NCBI RefSeq assembly: GCF_004331735.1 | Contig: NZ_SJSO01000003.1 | Coordinates: 248,001-312,000, forward strand | Direction: 5' to 3' | Source: Pedobacter psychrodurus | GTDB lineage: Bacteria; Bacteroidota; Bacteroidia; Sphingobacteriales; Sphingobacteriaceae | Length of the DNA: 64,000 nt | Part shown: one piece after another, positions 35,012-44,211 of the stretch | How the letters are laid out: each line of letters begins with the position of its first letter | How positions within the stretch are numbered: position 1 is the stretch's first letter | Made by a program: the position numbers and the translations under genes | Notes under the pieces: model-generated | Databases searched by the model: none | What the model was told of the DNA's origin: nothing | What the model saw: the letters and a program-made list of their open reading frames with translations, nothing else

Positions 35012-35123
35012 ATTTATAATTTCTTTTTCTATCGCTATTTGTTTTGTTTTTTTTATTAAAGTCATTAGTCTCCTATTCTTAACTGTCTTTTATATGTGAT
35101 AAATAGATTGCTTCTGTTAAAAT

Positions 35124-35139
35124 GAGACCGAGAGGTCTC
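35124..35139. promoter_or_regulatory. Inverted repeat upstream of the NmrA-like SDR
   Basis: GAGACC and GGTCTC around GAGA, flanked by AAT/ATT, about 110 bases upstream of the SDR start. It fits an operator for a dimeric repressor; the binder is unknown. Confidence 0.4.
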
Positions 35140-35557
35140 TATTATTCGCAGACCACGAGACTTAAGTAGATACATCCTTTTAATTCAGTTTAAAAGCTGT
35201 TCTAATAGCGATGTATCATTAACAAAATTTACAAAAAATAACGCTAAAATGATTATGTATCTAACTGTTTTTCTCAGTGTAATGTTGTGAAAACTTATTC
35301 ACAGTGTAGTTCGACCTCCAATTTTTCTTTTCTTAAAATGTCTGTGAATGGATTAATCCAGATCAGTTTAGGATTTTTCCATTCGATGAAACTTTCACCA
35401 GATTGTCCGAACTCACTTCGAAATGAACATTCCATTCTTACCAGTCTGCTTGTTGTTCACTTAACTTCAAATAACGGGAAAATGATGAACCAATAATTCA
35501 GTTTAATACACGCTTTGTCATAAAGGCGTAATTTTTGAATATATTTCTTTGTAGGGA

Positions 35558-35575
35558 TTTAGGTAAATGCCTAAA
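35558..35575 (+). promoter_or_regulatory. ArsR operator, site 1
   Basis: TTTAGGTAAATGCCTAAA, an inverted repeat (TTTAGG-N6-CCTAAA), ending 8 bases before the ArsR start codon. The complement of site 2 at 35909 reads almost the same sequence. The position over the translation start region suits autorepression. Confidence 0.7.
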
Positions 35576-35583
35576 TTTGATTC

Positions 35584-35889
35584 ATGAAAATGCTTGACGT
35601 ACTTAAATCAATATCAAATCAGACCCGCTTAAATATCCTGACGTGGTTGAAAGATCCCTTTGCTTATTTTCCAAACGAGGAGTTAGCTGACTACTCACCT
35701 TCATTAGGTGTTTGTGTTTCCGATATTGCTAAAAAGGCAAAAATGTCTATTCCAACAGTGTCAGTTTATCTTAAAACTATGTCTGCAGCAGATCTTTTGG
35801 TAGCAACAAGAAAAGATCAATGGACATACTATAAACGTAATGAAGAGGCGATACAGGAGTTGGCTCAGCTGATTAAAGAGAAATTATAA
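35584..35889 (+). CDS. ArsR family winged-helix regulator
   Basis: 101 residues, one winged-helix domain. VLKSISNQTRLNILTWLKDP opens it, and VSDIAKKAKMSIPTVSVYLKTM is the DNA-recognition HTH (about 46-67), followed by a wing (ATRKDQWTYYKRNEE). The typical metal-binding ELCVC box is absent; only one cysteine (C46-region GVCVSD) is seen, so it may sense a redox or organic signal rather than metal. Two matching operators flank the gene, one before it and one before the MDR gene 56 bases downstream. This points to autoregulation plus control of the MDR/NTF2 pair. Confidence 0.88.
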   Translation: MKMLDVLKSISNQTRLNILTWLKDPFAYFPNEELADYSPSLGVCVSDIAKKAKMSIPTVSVYLKTMSAADLLVATRKDQWTYYKRNEEAIQELAQLIKEKL

Positions 35890-35908
35890 AAAAAAAATAA
35901 ATTATCAA

Positions 35909-35924
35909 TTAGGAATTTACCTAA
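35909..35924 (-). promoter_or_regulatory. ArsR operator, site 2
   Basis: TTAGGAATTTACCTAA on the plus strand; its complement TTAGGTAAATTCCTAA differs from the core of site 1 at one central base. It lies 22 bases before the MDR start codon. Confidence 0.7.
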
Positions 35925-35945
35925 ATAACTAAATGTTGTAAAAAA

Positions 35946-36926
35946 ATGAAAGCAGCAGTATTAAACGAGTTCGGCTCGGTAGAAAAGTTCGAAATCCTGG
36001 ATGTTCCAACCCCAAAACCGGGATTTGGTGAAGTTCTTGTAAAAGTGATGGCGACATCAGTAAATCCGCTGGATTACCAGGTGCGCCGTGGAGATTATAG
36101 GAATGAACTGCAACTTCCCGTTATTACCGGTCATGATGTGTCCGGGGTGATTGTAGAGACCGGAACGGGGGTTAAAAATTTCAAGGTCGGTGACGAGGTT
36201 TATTATACCCCGGAAATTTTTAAAGGACAGGGAAGCTATGCAGAATATCATGTCGCCAATGAATCCATAATCGGTATCAAACCGAAAAACGTAAGCCACT
36301 TGGAAGCGGCGACATTTCCTTTAGCAGCCGGTACTGCCTGGGAAATGCTCTATACCAGGGCACAGCTTAAAATCAATCAAACGATTTTGATACACGGCGG
36401 AGCAGGCGGCGTAGGGATACCTACTATTCAACTGGCGAAGGCCATGGGCGCAACAGTTTTCATAACCGCCAGAACCGTGCACCATCAGATGCTCAAAGGA
36501 TTCGGGGCCGATTATACCATCGACTATGAAACGGAAAATTATATCGATGAAATTTTAAAGCTGACCGATAATCAAGGCGTCGACGTGGTCATTGATACAT
36601 TAGGCGGCAACACACTTTCGGACAGCGGAAAGGTTCTAAGCCAGATGGGACAGGTGGTAACATTGGTTGATATCGAAAAGCCACAGAACCTGATCCACGC
36701 CTGGGGAAAAAATGCCACTTACCACTTTGTGTTTACCAGACAGAGCAGAAACAAATTGGACGAACTCACAAAGCTTATAGAGTCAGGCAAGCTAAAGCCC
36801 GTTGTCGGAAAAGTTTTCCCTTTGTCGGAGATAGGTAATGCGCACAGCCTGCTGGAATTCAGAAAAGGTGCTGAAGATTTCTATGGAAAGATCGGTATTC
36901 AGGTAGACACTGAAAACAGCCATTAA
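35946..36926 (+). CDS. NADP-dependent quinone-oxidoreductase-like MDR protein
   Basis: 326 residues, zinc-free medium-chain dehydrogenase/reductase. GroES-like N-terminal domain (about 25-115; LDYQVRRGDY, GHDVSGVIVETG, GDEVYYTPE) and a Rossmann domain with the NADPH loop HGGAGGVGIPTIQLAK (about 138-153). The cysteine zinc lobe of alcohol dehydrogenases is missing, as in quinone oxidoreductases that reduce quinones or reactive enals/enones. It is downstream of the ArsR operator and followed 11 bases later by an NTF2-like gene, so it is probably part of an induced detoxification unit. Confidence 0.92.
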   Translation: MKAAVLNEFGSVEKFEILDVPTPKPGFGEVLVKVMATSVNPLDYQVRRGDYRNELQLPVITGHDVSGVIVETGTGVKNFKVGDEVYYTPEIFKGQGSYAEYHVANESIIGIKPKNVSHLEAATFPLAAGTAWEMLYTRAQLKINQTILIHGGAGGVGIPTIQLAKAMGATVFITARTVHHQMLKGFGADYTIDYETENYIDEILKLTDNQGVDVVIDTLGGNTLSDSGKVLSQMGQVVTLVDIEKPQNLIHAWGKNATYHFVFTRQSRNKLDELTKLIESGKLKPVVGKVFPLSEIGNAHSLLEFRKGAEDFYGKIGIQVDTENSH

Positions 36927-36937
36927 ACAAAATAAAT

Positions 36938-37267
36938 ATGGGCAACCAACAGCTATTGATAGAGGCGAACAGCGCTTTATTGGAAGGAAAGTATGCCAAG
37001 TTCATTACCTACTGCACGGAGGATGTCAGATGGGAAAATGTCGGTCAGAGAACCTTCAACGGAAAAGCCGAACTTCTTGGGTACATCAGCTCAGCCTATG
37101 ATGGGGTGACATTCATAACAGAAAATTATATCCAAGAAAAAGATTTCGTAGTGGAGATGGGTCAGATAGTATTTAGAAAAAACGGCGGGTCAGAAGAGAG
37201 TTCCTACTGTGATGTCTGGAGTTTTAGGGATGGATTGATCAGTGGGCTGACTTCTTTTGTGATATAA
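36938..37267 (+). CDS. NTF2-like/SnoaL-like small protein
   Basis: 109 residues of the cone-shaped NTF2 fold: an N-terminal helix (QQLLIEANSALLEGKYAKF), then YCTEDVRWENVGQRTFNGKAELLGYISSAY and the closing strands EESSYCDVWSFRDGLISGLTSFV. These proteins may be enzymes (isomerases, hydrolases) or ligand carriers; no catalytic set is evident. It starts 11 bases after the MDR stop, so it is almost certainly in the same transcript. Confidence 0.83.
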   Translation: MGNQQLLIEANSALLEGKYAKFITYCTEDVRWENVGQRTFNGKAELLGYISSAYDGVTFITENYIQEKDFVVEMGQIVFRKNGGSEESSYCDVWSFRDGLISGLTSFVI

Positions 37268-37311
37268 CTTTTTTAACGTCATCTGAATATATTAGTGTAG
37301 GGGGGCAGATA

Positions 37312-37896
37312 ATGTCGATGTATTTTAAATATCGGGAAGAAAATCTTTTGGCGCTTTTGCGTTCGGGTGACGAACTCGCCTTTAATGAGATTTATCGAAG
37401 GAACTGGCAGTATGTTTTTACCTTCGCTGCAAGTGCCTTAAATAATGCCGAAGACACTGAAGAGTGTGTTCAGGATATTTTCTGCAGCATCTGGCTTCGT
37501 AAGGAAAGCCTCTTTCTGAGATATTCATTACAAACATACCTTTCCGCAGCCGTGAAATATAGGGTAATAAATATTCTTGATAGACGCTATAGAAAGCGTC
37601 AAAAAATGGTACAAGCCGACCCATACTATTTCCATGGATTTTCTCCTTCTCCAGAAGTAGCATTACTTGAAAAAGAACTTGTCCATAAACTGGAATTATC
37701 TATTGCCCGGCTCCCTGAAAAATGTAGACTGGTCTATAAAATGAGTAGATATGAGGGTAAAACACATCGCCAGATTGCCGAAGAACTCAATATCTCACGA
37801 AAGACTGTGAACAATCATTTGACAAAGGCACTTAAAGATCTTTCTGGTAATCTCTTGACAACTTTTCCACTTTTTATAATTTATGATCTTTTCTAG
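37312..37896 (+). CDS. ECF RNA polymerase sigma factor, orphan
   Basis: 194 residues. Region 2 (about 15-85; LAFNEIYRRNWQYVFTF, TEECVQDIFCSIWLRKESL) and region 4 (about 120-175; LPEKCRLVYKMSRYEGKTHR, then the NISRKTVNNHLTKALKDL HTH). The type is that which normally pairs with FecR and SusC, but no anti-sigma or TonB transporter gene is nearby. The following 690 bases are empty. A decayed relative lies at 25820. It is probably a stranded remnant of a lost locus, or it acts in trans. Confidence 0.92.
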   Translation: MSMYFKYREENLLALLRSGDELAFNEIYRRNWQYVFTFAASALNNAEDTEECVQDIFCSIWLRKESLFLRYSLQTYLSAAVKYRVINILDRRYRKRQKMVQADPYYFHGFSPSPEVALLEKELVHKLELSIARLPEKCRLVYKMSRYEGKTHRQIAEELNISRKTVNNHLTKALKDLSGNLLTTFPLFIIYDLF

Positions 37897-38586
37897 CAGG
37901 GAAAAATGCACTGAAAATCCAATAATGTAGGGTAACTTACAATATTATGAGGGTAGGTGCTTTTTTCCAGCGCTACAAATGACCCAGATAATCTCTTTTA
38001 TTACCGGGGTTGATATTATACTCCTTATTTTGTTAAAAAATCAGTTGGTAGCATCGTTGTTACCATCCGGCAACATGTATCCCAACAGGTAGATATTATA
38101 ATTGGAAGGATACATAATTTGCTGAATTTAGTAAATACTAATTGTGCAAAATTCTAATTATGAGTATTTTGCATTCTTTTGGGCTTATCTCCTATAGGCC
38201 GACAGATATCCCTTCATTACTAAATCGCACGTAATTTTTTTTTTAAAAAAAATATTAAGCCACTAGGTATCTATACAATTTTTCTGACTATTAAGCTGAA
38301 GAATAAAGATATGTTTTGCAAGATTTACATCTGGGCATATTTGTCATGGCATCAAATAATAACTTCATGCTGAAAAATCAGATCTGTACCTAACTGATAT
38401 ATTTTATTCTTTGCTGAGGTCACAAATTGATAAAAAAAACTCTTGTGGCTAAATAAATTTTTAAGATGAGCAAATAGACCTAGATTTTTGAATATTCATT
38501 CTCTGAACATTTCATCCGGTGAGATTGAGTAGGGCATCCGGCAAAATATAATAAGACGAAAAAACCTTGACAATACAATTGATTTT
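37897..38586. other. Intergenic region
   Basis: 690 AT-rich bases with no gene seen, in the place where FecR would be expected after an ECF sigma gene. A homopolymer-rich stretch lies at about 38225-38255. Confidence 0.4.
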
Positions 38587-39168
38587 ATGCATCAACTATT
38601 TAATTACATTAACGAATGCGCCTCAACTTCACTTTCGGAAGATGATTTGCAAATTTTATCAAATCATTTCATCCACAAAAAAATTCGGAAAAAACAATAT
38701 TTATTCGAAGAAGGAGATATATGCCGCTACATGGGATTTATCCTAAAAGGTGCATTGCGTAAATATTACGTCGATGAGAAGGGGAATGAACACATTGTGG
38801 ATTTATATATCGAAAACTGGTGGATTGGTGACACAGAAAGTTTTGTCATGAAAACAGCAAGTATCTACAATATCGACGCCTGGGAAGATGCCGAAATATT
38901 GCTGATAACCAGGGAGAATAGTTTGAAGTTGTCCTCGCAATGTCCGTTATTTAATGAACTCTTGCTGAGACTTGATGAACGAAACAATATCTTGGCTCAA
39001 AAACGGATAGCCTCATCCATAAGCTTTTCAGCAGAGAAGCGGTATGAGGATTTCGTCAATAACCATTCCTATTTTATACAACGCTTTCCGCAGCATATTA
39101 TCGCTTCATATTTGGGGATTACAAAGGATACACTTAGCCGGATACGCAGAAAAGCATTGAAACGCTAG
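38587..39168 (+). CDS. Crp/Fnr family transcriptional regulator (copy 1)
   Basis: 193 residues. A cyclic-nucleotide-binding-like effector domain (about 20-125; KKQYLFEEGDICRYMGFILKG, WWIGDTESFVM) and a C-terminal winged helix (FPQHIIASYLGITKDTLSRI, about 168-187). There are no Fnr-type cysteine clusters, and the cAMP-contact residues of Crp are not obviously present, as in most Bacteroidota members. The gene 265 bases downstream is a clear paralogue, suggesting a local tandem duplication. Confidence 0.9.
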   Translation: MHQLFNYINECASTSLSEDDLQILSNHFIHKKIRKKQYLFEEGDICRYMGFILKGALRKYYVDEKGNEHIVDLYIENWWIGDTESFVMKTASIYNIDAWEDAEILLITRENSLKLSSQCPLFNELLLRLDERNNILAQKRIASSISFSAEKRYEDFVNNHSYFIQRFPQHIIASYLGITKDTLSRIRRKALKR

Positions 39169-39432
39169 ATAGATGATTTTAGTTTTACGTAGATATTTGT
39201 CGCTGTTTTTTAATGGCATTTGTCAACATTAATATATTGCTGGTACTTTAGTTTTGTAATTTCCTGATAGTAAATAAACATCGAGTCGGATGATAAATTT
39301 TCCATGTCTGTCTTGCCCGCTACTAATATTAGCTCTAACATGATATTGGTCGGCGAAGATTTACAATGATTTGGCTTTCAGTGAATGATGAACAATACAC
39401 TTAGTAATAGTAAAAATATTGTAATAGCTAAC

Positions 39433-40044
39433 ATGCATCCTTTATATAATTATATTAACAAATATTCTTCGACATTAATCTCTAAAGAAGATTTTAATAA
39501 TGTTAAAAGCCATTTTATCTATAAAAAATTAAAAAAGAAACAGTATCTACTTCAAGAAGGCGAAGTCTGTAAATATTTTGCTTTTATACTCAAAGGTGCA
39601 ATGCGCCAATATCACATGGATGAAAAAGGTGTGGAACGGATGGTTAATTTGTATGTGGAAAACTGGTGGGCGGGTGACCGAGAGAGTTTTATAGTGGGTA
39701 CGCCGAGCATTTACAATGTGGATGCGTGGGAAGATTGTGAAGTTCTGCTGATCACATCTGAGGCCTCTCAAAGATTGTCCAGAGACTGTCAGGCATTTAA
39801 TGAAATGTTGTTAAAACTCGGTGATCGGAGTAACATAGCCACACAAAGGAGAATAACCTCAATAAGCTACAGCGCAGAGAAACGCTACAAATGTTTTGTG
39901 GAAAACTATCCCTTTTTCGTAAACCGGTTTCCTCAGCATATTATTGCTTCTTATCTGGGTATCACTAAAGACACGTTGAGCCGTGTACTGAAAAAGGCCA
40001 CGAAAAAAGTGGACATTGATAAAGTAGGCATAAAGGACATATAG
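39433..40044 (+). CDS. Crp/Fnr family transcriptional regulator (copy 2)
   Basis: 203 residues from the ATG at 39433; the frame opens at 39385, but MHPLYNYINKYSSTLISKED aligns with the first residues of the neighbour at 38587, so the inner start is preferred. The domains are the same: effector barrel (KKQYLLQEGEVCKYFAFILKG, WWAGDRESFIV) and HTH (FPQHIIASYLGITKDTLSRV). The HTH is nearly identical to that of the neighbour while the tail differs, so the two may bind the same DNA site with different inputs. Confidence 0.9.
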   Translation: MHPLYNYINKYSSTLISKEDFNNVKSHFIYKKLKKKQYLLQEGEVCKYFAFILKGAMRQYHMDEKGVERMVNLYVENWWAGDRESFIVGTPSIYNVDAWEDCEVLLITSEASQRLSRDCQAFNEMLLKLGDRSNIATQRRITSISYSAEKRYKCFVENYPFFVNRFPQHIIASYLGITKDTLSRVLKKATKKVDIDKVGIKDI

Positions 40045-40207
40045 AAGATCATAGAATTCCTATTTGATTCTGTTTTGCCTCGTCTGAATTTCTTCCGGAT
40101 GCAGATTCTGCAGCTATCTTTTTAATCAGTATATTTTCCGTTTTTGTTAAAGGATTTTTTGATCATGAACCCAATTGAGAATTTGATCTTTCTTTACAGA
40201 TTGACAA

Positions 40208-40237
40208 TCAAAATGGCAAGTACTCTTGCCATTTTGA
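40208..40237. repeat. Perfect 13-bp stem hairpin
   Basis: TCAAAATGGCAAG pairs perfectly with CTTGCCATTTTGA around a four-base loop TACT. It lies 164 bases after the Crp/Fnr stop and has no T-run. It could be an RNA hairpin, a cruciform or an operator. Confidence 0.5.
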
Positions 40238-40505
40238 TGTTTCAAAACCGTAGGAATCAGTTCTTACATATCTATCTATATTTCTTAATTCCCACATCTG
40301 GCTTCTATTTTCTACCTATGTTTCAACTTCCATGAAACAATCACTCTATTGAAACTTCTCCTGTTATAAGTGCTCGTGTGCTTTGTCAAGAAATTTTTAT
40401 TGTACAAAAAAGAACAGAAAACTATGCTTTTTCCTGCGTCATTCTCTTTTCTGAAGGAATTATCGAGTCCCTAACAAATAATTATAACTTATTCCCAATT
40501 TGGAT

Positions 40506-40550
40506 AATAGACAATTAGCTATATTTTTTTTGATTATTAGTCTACTGTTC
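40506..40550 (+). promoter_or_regulatory. Weak relative of the 45-bp element, upstream of OsmC
   Basis: Begins AATAGACAATTAGCTAT, sharing its first 11 bases with the copy at 51468, then a T-run, but the downstream part is only loosely similar and shifted by a base. It lies 266 bases before OsmC. Confidence 0.35.
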
Positions 40551-40815
40551 TAAAATATCGAAAACGCAAATTTGCTCACAGTTCCGGAACTGTTCAATTA
40601 TCCACAGTGCTGTTTTGCCAGTATCGGAAATGAGCAAGATCTTAATCGATTGAGAACTGTAGAATTTGAGGAAGGGGAAACGCAAAAAAAAGTTACCAGT
40701 CTGATAACAGCAGCTACAACACGTTTCTGCGTTAAGGTCGCTACAACAGACTGATATTAAGTCTGTATAGTGCCGAAAAGTATAGATGAATTTATAAACA
40801 TTAAAGAACAATAAC

Positions 40816-41226
40816 ATGAAAAGACAAGCAACAGCAGTTTGGACGGGAACAATTAAGGATGGTAGGGGGCATCTAACTTCTCAAAGCGGGGCTTTAGAAC
40901 ATACACCCTACACATTTGTTTCGCGTTTTGAAAGCGGCACCGATACAAATCCAGAGGAACTCATGGCTGCAGCGCATGCAGGCTGTTTTACTATGAAACT
41001 AAGTGCTGAACTTACTAGCGCAGGTTACAAACCTAAGGAGTTAGTGACCACTTCCAGCATTTCACTTGAAAACGGTATCATCACTAAATCTGATTTGGTT
41101 CTTACTGCCAAGATTCCCGCAATTTCTGAAGAAGAATTTCAAAGAATAGCCACAATTTCAGAACAAGGCTGTCCGGTCAGCAAGGCTTACAATCTCGAAA
41201 TTTCGCTTTTAGCAACACTTCTATAA
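40816..41226 (+). CDS. OsmC family peroxiredoxin
   Basis: 136 residues. It has the two conserved cysteines of the Ohr/OsmC fold: one in AAHAGCFTMKLS (about residue 56) and one in ISEQGCPVSKAYN (about 117), with an arginine in FVSRFESG that would activate the peroxidatic Cys. These proteins reduce organic hydroperoxides, usually with lipoylated protein or thiols. The form is the osmotically inducible OsmC type rather than Ohr. It is a separate gene with a second, divergent OsmC-like protein at 50277. Confidence 0.92.
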   Translation: MKRQATAVWTGTIKDGRGHLTSQSGALEHTPYTFVSRFESGTDTNPEELMAAAHAGCFTMKLSAELTSAGYKPKELVTTSSISLENGIITKSDLVLTAKIPAISEEEFQRIATISEQGCPVSKAYNLEISLLATLL

Positions 41227-41342
41227 ATTTTACTCAAGATTAAATCGGAAGATGGGGCAGGCATTTAGCTGCCAATTTTATCCCCAGCTGCTATTAATAT
41301 TTGATATGAAAAAAATAACTATTTACAATTAAAATCTTGACA

Positions 41343-42035
41343 ATGTACAAAAAACTAATCATGCCTTTTCTATTTTCTTTAAGCTGTGTTGCAGCTCTGG
41401 CACAAAAACCAAGCCCTGATCTATTAAATCCGACAAATCATTCATTATTATTGATTGATCACGAAGGCCAAATGGCATTTGCAACCCACAGCATTTCTAC
41501 AACTGAATTGCGAAACAATGTAGGGCTGATCAGCGGGGCATCGAAAATTTTCAAGATCCCAACCGTGGTAACTACGGTTGCCGAAAGATCTTTCAGTGGT
41601 CCAGTTTTCCCAGAGATACAGGAATTCTATCCAGAATCTACTTCAGGATATGTCGATAGGACAACAATGAATACCTGGGAAGATGTAAATGCCCATAAAG
41701 CAATTACATCGAAAGGGAAAAAGAAAATTGTCATGGCTGGATTATGGACAAGTGTTTGCATCGTTGGACCTGTATTGTCCGCTATTAATGAAGGGTATCA
41801 GGTTTATGTAATCACTGATGCCTCAGGAGATGTATCAAAAGAAGCACATGACCAAGCAGTAACTAGAATGGTTCAGGCAGGCGCAAAGCCGATAACATCT
41901 TTACAATATCTTCTTGAGCTTCAGCGCGATTGGGCACGTCAGGAAACTTATAAACCAGTAAATGATTTGGTGGTTAAATATGGAGGTGCATACGGAATAG
42001 GCGTTCAGTACGCCCGAGAAATGTTGAAGAAGTAA
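41343..42035 (+). CDS. Exported isochorismatase-like cysteine hydrolase (YcaC type)
   Basis: 230 residues from the ATG at 41343 (a TTG two codons earlier is less likely). Signal peptide ends near AALAQK. The isochorismatase-like alpha/beta domain has the catalytic triad pattern: Asp in LLLIDHEGQM (about 41), a Lys in the ITSKGKKKIVMAG stretch, and the nucleophilic Cys in WTSVCIVG (about 139). YcaC relatives act on unknown amides; export to the periplasm is common in Bacteroidota copies. It precedes an amidohydrolase gene by 62 bases, a recurrent pairing. Confidence 0.88.
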   Translation: MYKKLIMPFLFSLSCVAALAQKPSPDLLNPTNHSLLLIDHEGQMAFATHSISTTELRNNVGLISGASKIFKIPTVVTTVAERSFSGPVFPEIQEFYPESTSGYVDRTTMNTWEDVNAHKAITSKGKKKIVMAGLWTSVCIVGPVLSAINEGYQVYVITDASGDVSKEAHDQAVTRMVQAGAKPITSLQYLLELQRDWARQETYKPVNDLVVKYGGAYGIGVQYAREMLKK

Positions 42036-42097
42036 TTTCCCATTATTCCATTTAAAGGCAGGAGAATTTCTTCTGCCTTTTTAATTATTTTAAAGAT

Positions 42098-43779
42098 ATG
42101 AAAAAATTCATATACGTAACCTTGGGATTTTGTCTTTCAATGTCCATATCTCTTTACGCCCAAAAGGCTGATATCATTATTGAAAATGGTAAAATTTCCT
42201 CCCTGGATGGCAAGAATACAACATTTCAGGCGGTTGCGATCCAGGGAAACAGGATTATTGGGACTGGAACGGATTTGCAGATTTCAAAATTCAAAAGTAA
42301 ACAAACTAAAATTATCGATGCTAAAGGTAATCGCGTCGTGCCCGGATTATTTGATAGCCATCTGCATGTTATCCGTGCAGGAAGGTTCTACAATACCGAA
42401 TTAAGATGGGATGGTGTTAAATCGTTAAAACGTGCGCTTGAAATGCTTAAAGAGCAGGCTGAGCATACTCCGGAAGGACAATGGATCCGCGTGGTCGGTG
42501 GATGGAATGAATATCAGTTCGAGGAGAAAAGGCTTACCAGCATTGAGGAGATAAATCAAGCGACCGGTGATGTTCCTACATTTATTCTTTACCTATATGG
42601 TAAGGCCTGGCTTAACCGAGCAGGTTTGAAAAAATTGAGTATTACTTCCGATACTCCTAATCCTGCCGAAGGATTAATACAAAAAGATGAAATAGGAAAT
42701 CCAACAGGACTTTTAGTGGCAGAACCCAATGCATTTATTCTCTATTCAACATTGGCAAAATTGCCAGTATTGACACATGAAGGAGAACTTAATTCCACGC
42801 TTCAATATATGAACGAATTAAACCGTCTCGGCGTAACTGCCGCTATGGATGCTGGTGGCGGTTTCCAAAATTTTCCCGATGATTACGCAGTTACAGATAA
42901 ATTAAACAAAGCAGGGCAAATCAGTATTCGTCTGCCTTATTTTTTATTCGCACAGAAAAAAGGAGCAGAATTTGCTGACTACACTAAATGGCTTGGCATG
43001 GTAAATTTAGATGACAGATCGCATAATGGCCACAATCAGGTGGATTATCATGTTCAGGGGGGCGGAGAAAATATTGTAGGTGATGCAGCCGATTTCGAGA
43101 ACTTTCTATTTCCCCGCCCGACATTATCACGCGATATGGAAAAAAGCCTGAAATCCGTCATCAGTCTTTTGGTTAAACACAGGTGGCCTTTTCGACTGCA
43201 TGCAACATATGATGAAAGTATAGATCGTTTTTTGACAGTTATTGAAGAAATCAATCGTGAGACGCCAATGAATGGACTGGTTTGGTTTTTCGATCATGCG
43301 GAAACTGTGAGTGATATATAAAATCCGCTTTGGGTTCGCCTCCTGTAAAAAAAGCATTAGAAATGGAAATTCCCTCGGCACTGGGTACGGACGGCACCAG
43401 AGTGGCCTCGTATAATCCATGGATTGCATTATATTGGCTAACTTCTGGTAAAACAATTGGAGGAAACAAGGTTATAGCAGAAGAAAACATACTGGACCGG
43501 GCAACAGCGCTCCGACTTGCAACACATAAAGGCTATGAGCTTATCAAAGAGCGAGATAAAGGCAGAATCGTAAAGGGGTACTTCGCAGATATGGTTATTC
43601 TCAGTGATGATTATTTTGTAATCCCTGAAGAAAATATAAAGAACATTAAAAGTAAACTTACTATTGTTGATGGTAAAGTAGTGTATGCCAGTCAGGAGTA
43701 TAGCTCAGTTGGCCCAAAATCCTTACCAGTAATCCCTAACTGGAGCCCGGTAAAATATTTTGGGGGGTATCAACATTAA
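42098..43779 (+). pseudogene. YtcJ-like amidohydrolase gene broken by an internal deletion and frameshift
   Basis: The first frame (42098-43321, 407 residues, signal peptide ending LYAQKA) has the amidohydrolase_3 pattern: VVPGLFDSHLHVIRAG with the HxH metal pair, and WFFDHAETVSDI just before a stop. The second frame (about 43315-43779) resumes with PPVKKALEMEIPSALGTDGT, RVASYNPWIALYWLTSGKT and the C-terminal DGKVVYAS strand. Intact relatives have about 40 more residues between, including a catalytic-region His in an IQHR-type motif. So roughly 100-130 bases are missing, with a frame change at about 43315. The 3' half is otherwise well preserved, so the break is recent. Confidence 0.8.
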
Positions 43780-43847
43780 TTTCTTTTTCGCCAACTCAAA
43801 AGAAACAATTAAACCGTTCAGCCCCCTTGATGGGGAGAATATTGTAG

Positions 43848-43888
43848 AAAAAGCTCCTGAGAATAGTTATCATTCACAGGAGCTTTTT
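43848..43888 (+). terminator. Intrinsic terminator after the amidohydrolase pseudogene
   Basis: AAAAAGCTCCTG pairs perfectly with CAGGAGCTTTTT around a 17-base loop. The T-tract is on the plus strand and an A-tract on the other side, so it can act both ways. Confidence 0.75.
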
Positions 43889-44211
43889 CGTATTTATTCA
43901 CGGTAGCTACCTGGTTTGCGATACAGGACGAATGCAGCAAAACGAAATATATGATCAGTGCCTTTTTTCCTACCCAATATTGGTAACGAGGTATATTTTT
44001 CTTGATTCGTCGTAATGGACCGTACATATTTCAGCTTGATTTTGTATCTTTTTTGACACCCACAAAATGAATTAAGAACATAAAAATTAATCTATATTCC
44101 GATGAAAAATAAAACGGTACCACTTCACTGATATCGGGTTAATCACAGCCATTGATCAAAAAAATCTAACAATTCTTCTACAATAGTCCGATCCAGAACT
44201 GTCCAAGTACT

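Larger units (their letters stand above)
35012..35583. other. Divergent regulatory region with a small uncertain frame
   Basis: 572 bases. It holds the inverted repeat at 35124-35139 and the ArsR operator at 35558-35575. A 46-codon minus-strand frame (35295-35435, ATG start, ending KLEVELHCE) has protein-like composition but no recognised family; it may be a small gene or a remnant. Confidence 0.4.
40045..40815. other. Intergenic region with a perfect hairpin and a weak 45-bp-type element
   Basis: 771 bases. It contains the hairpin at 40208-40237 and a weak relative of the 45-bp element at 40506-40550. Short open frames at 40144 and 40572 lack recognisable features and are not counted as genes. 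Confidence 0.4.

Noticed and set aside
40572..40754. 60-codon frame before OsmC
   Set aside because: Starts inside AT-rich spacer, no motif or homology seen, and no coupling to OsmC.
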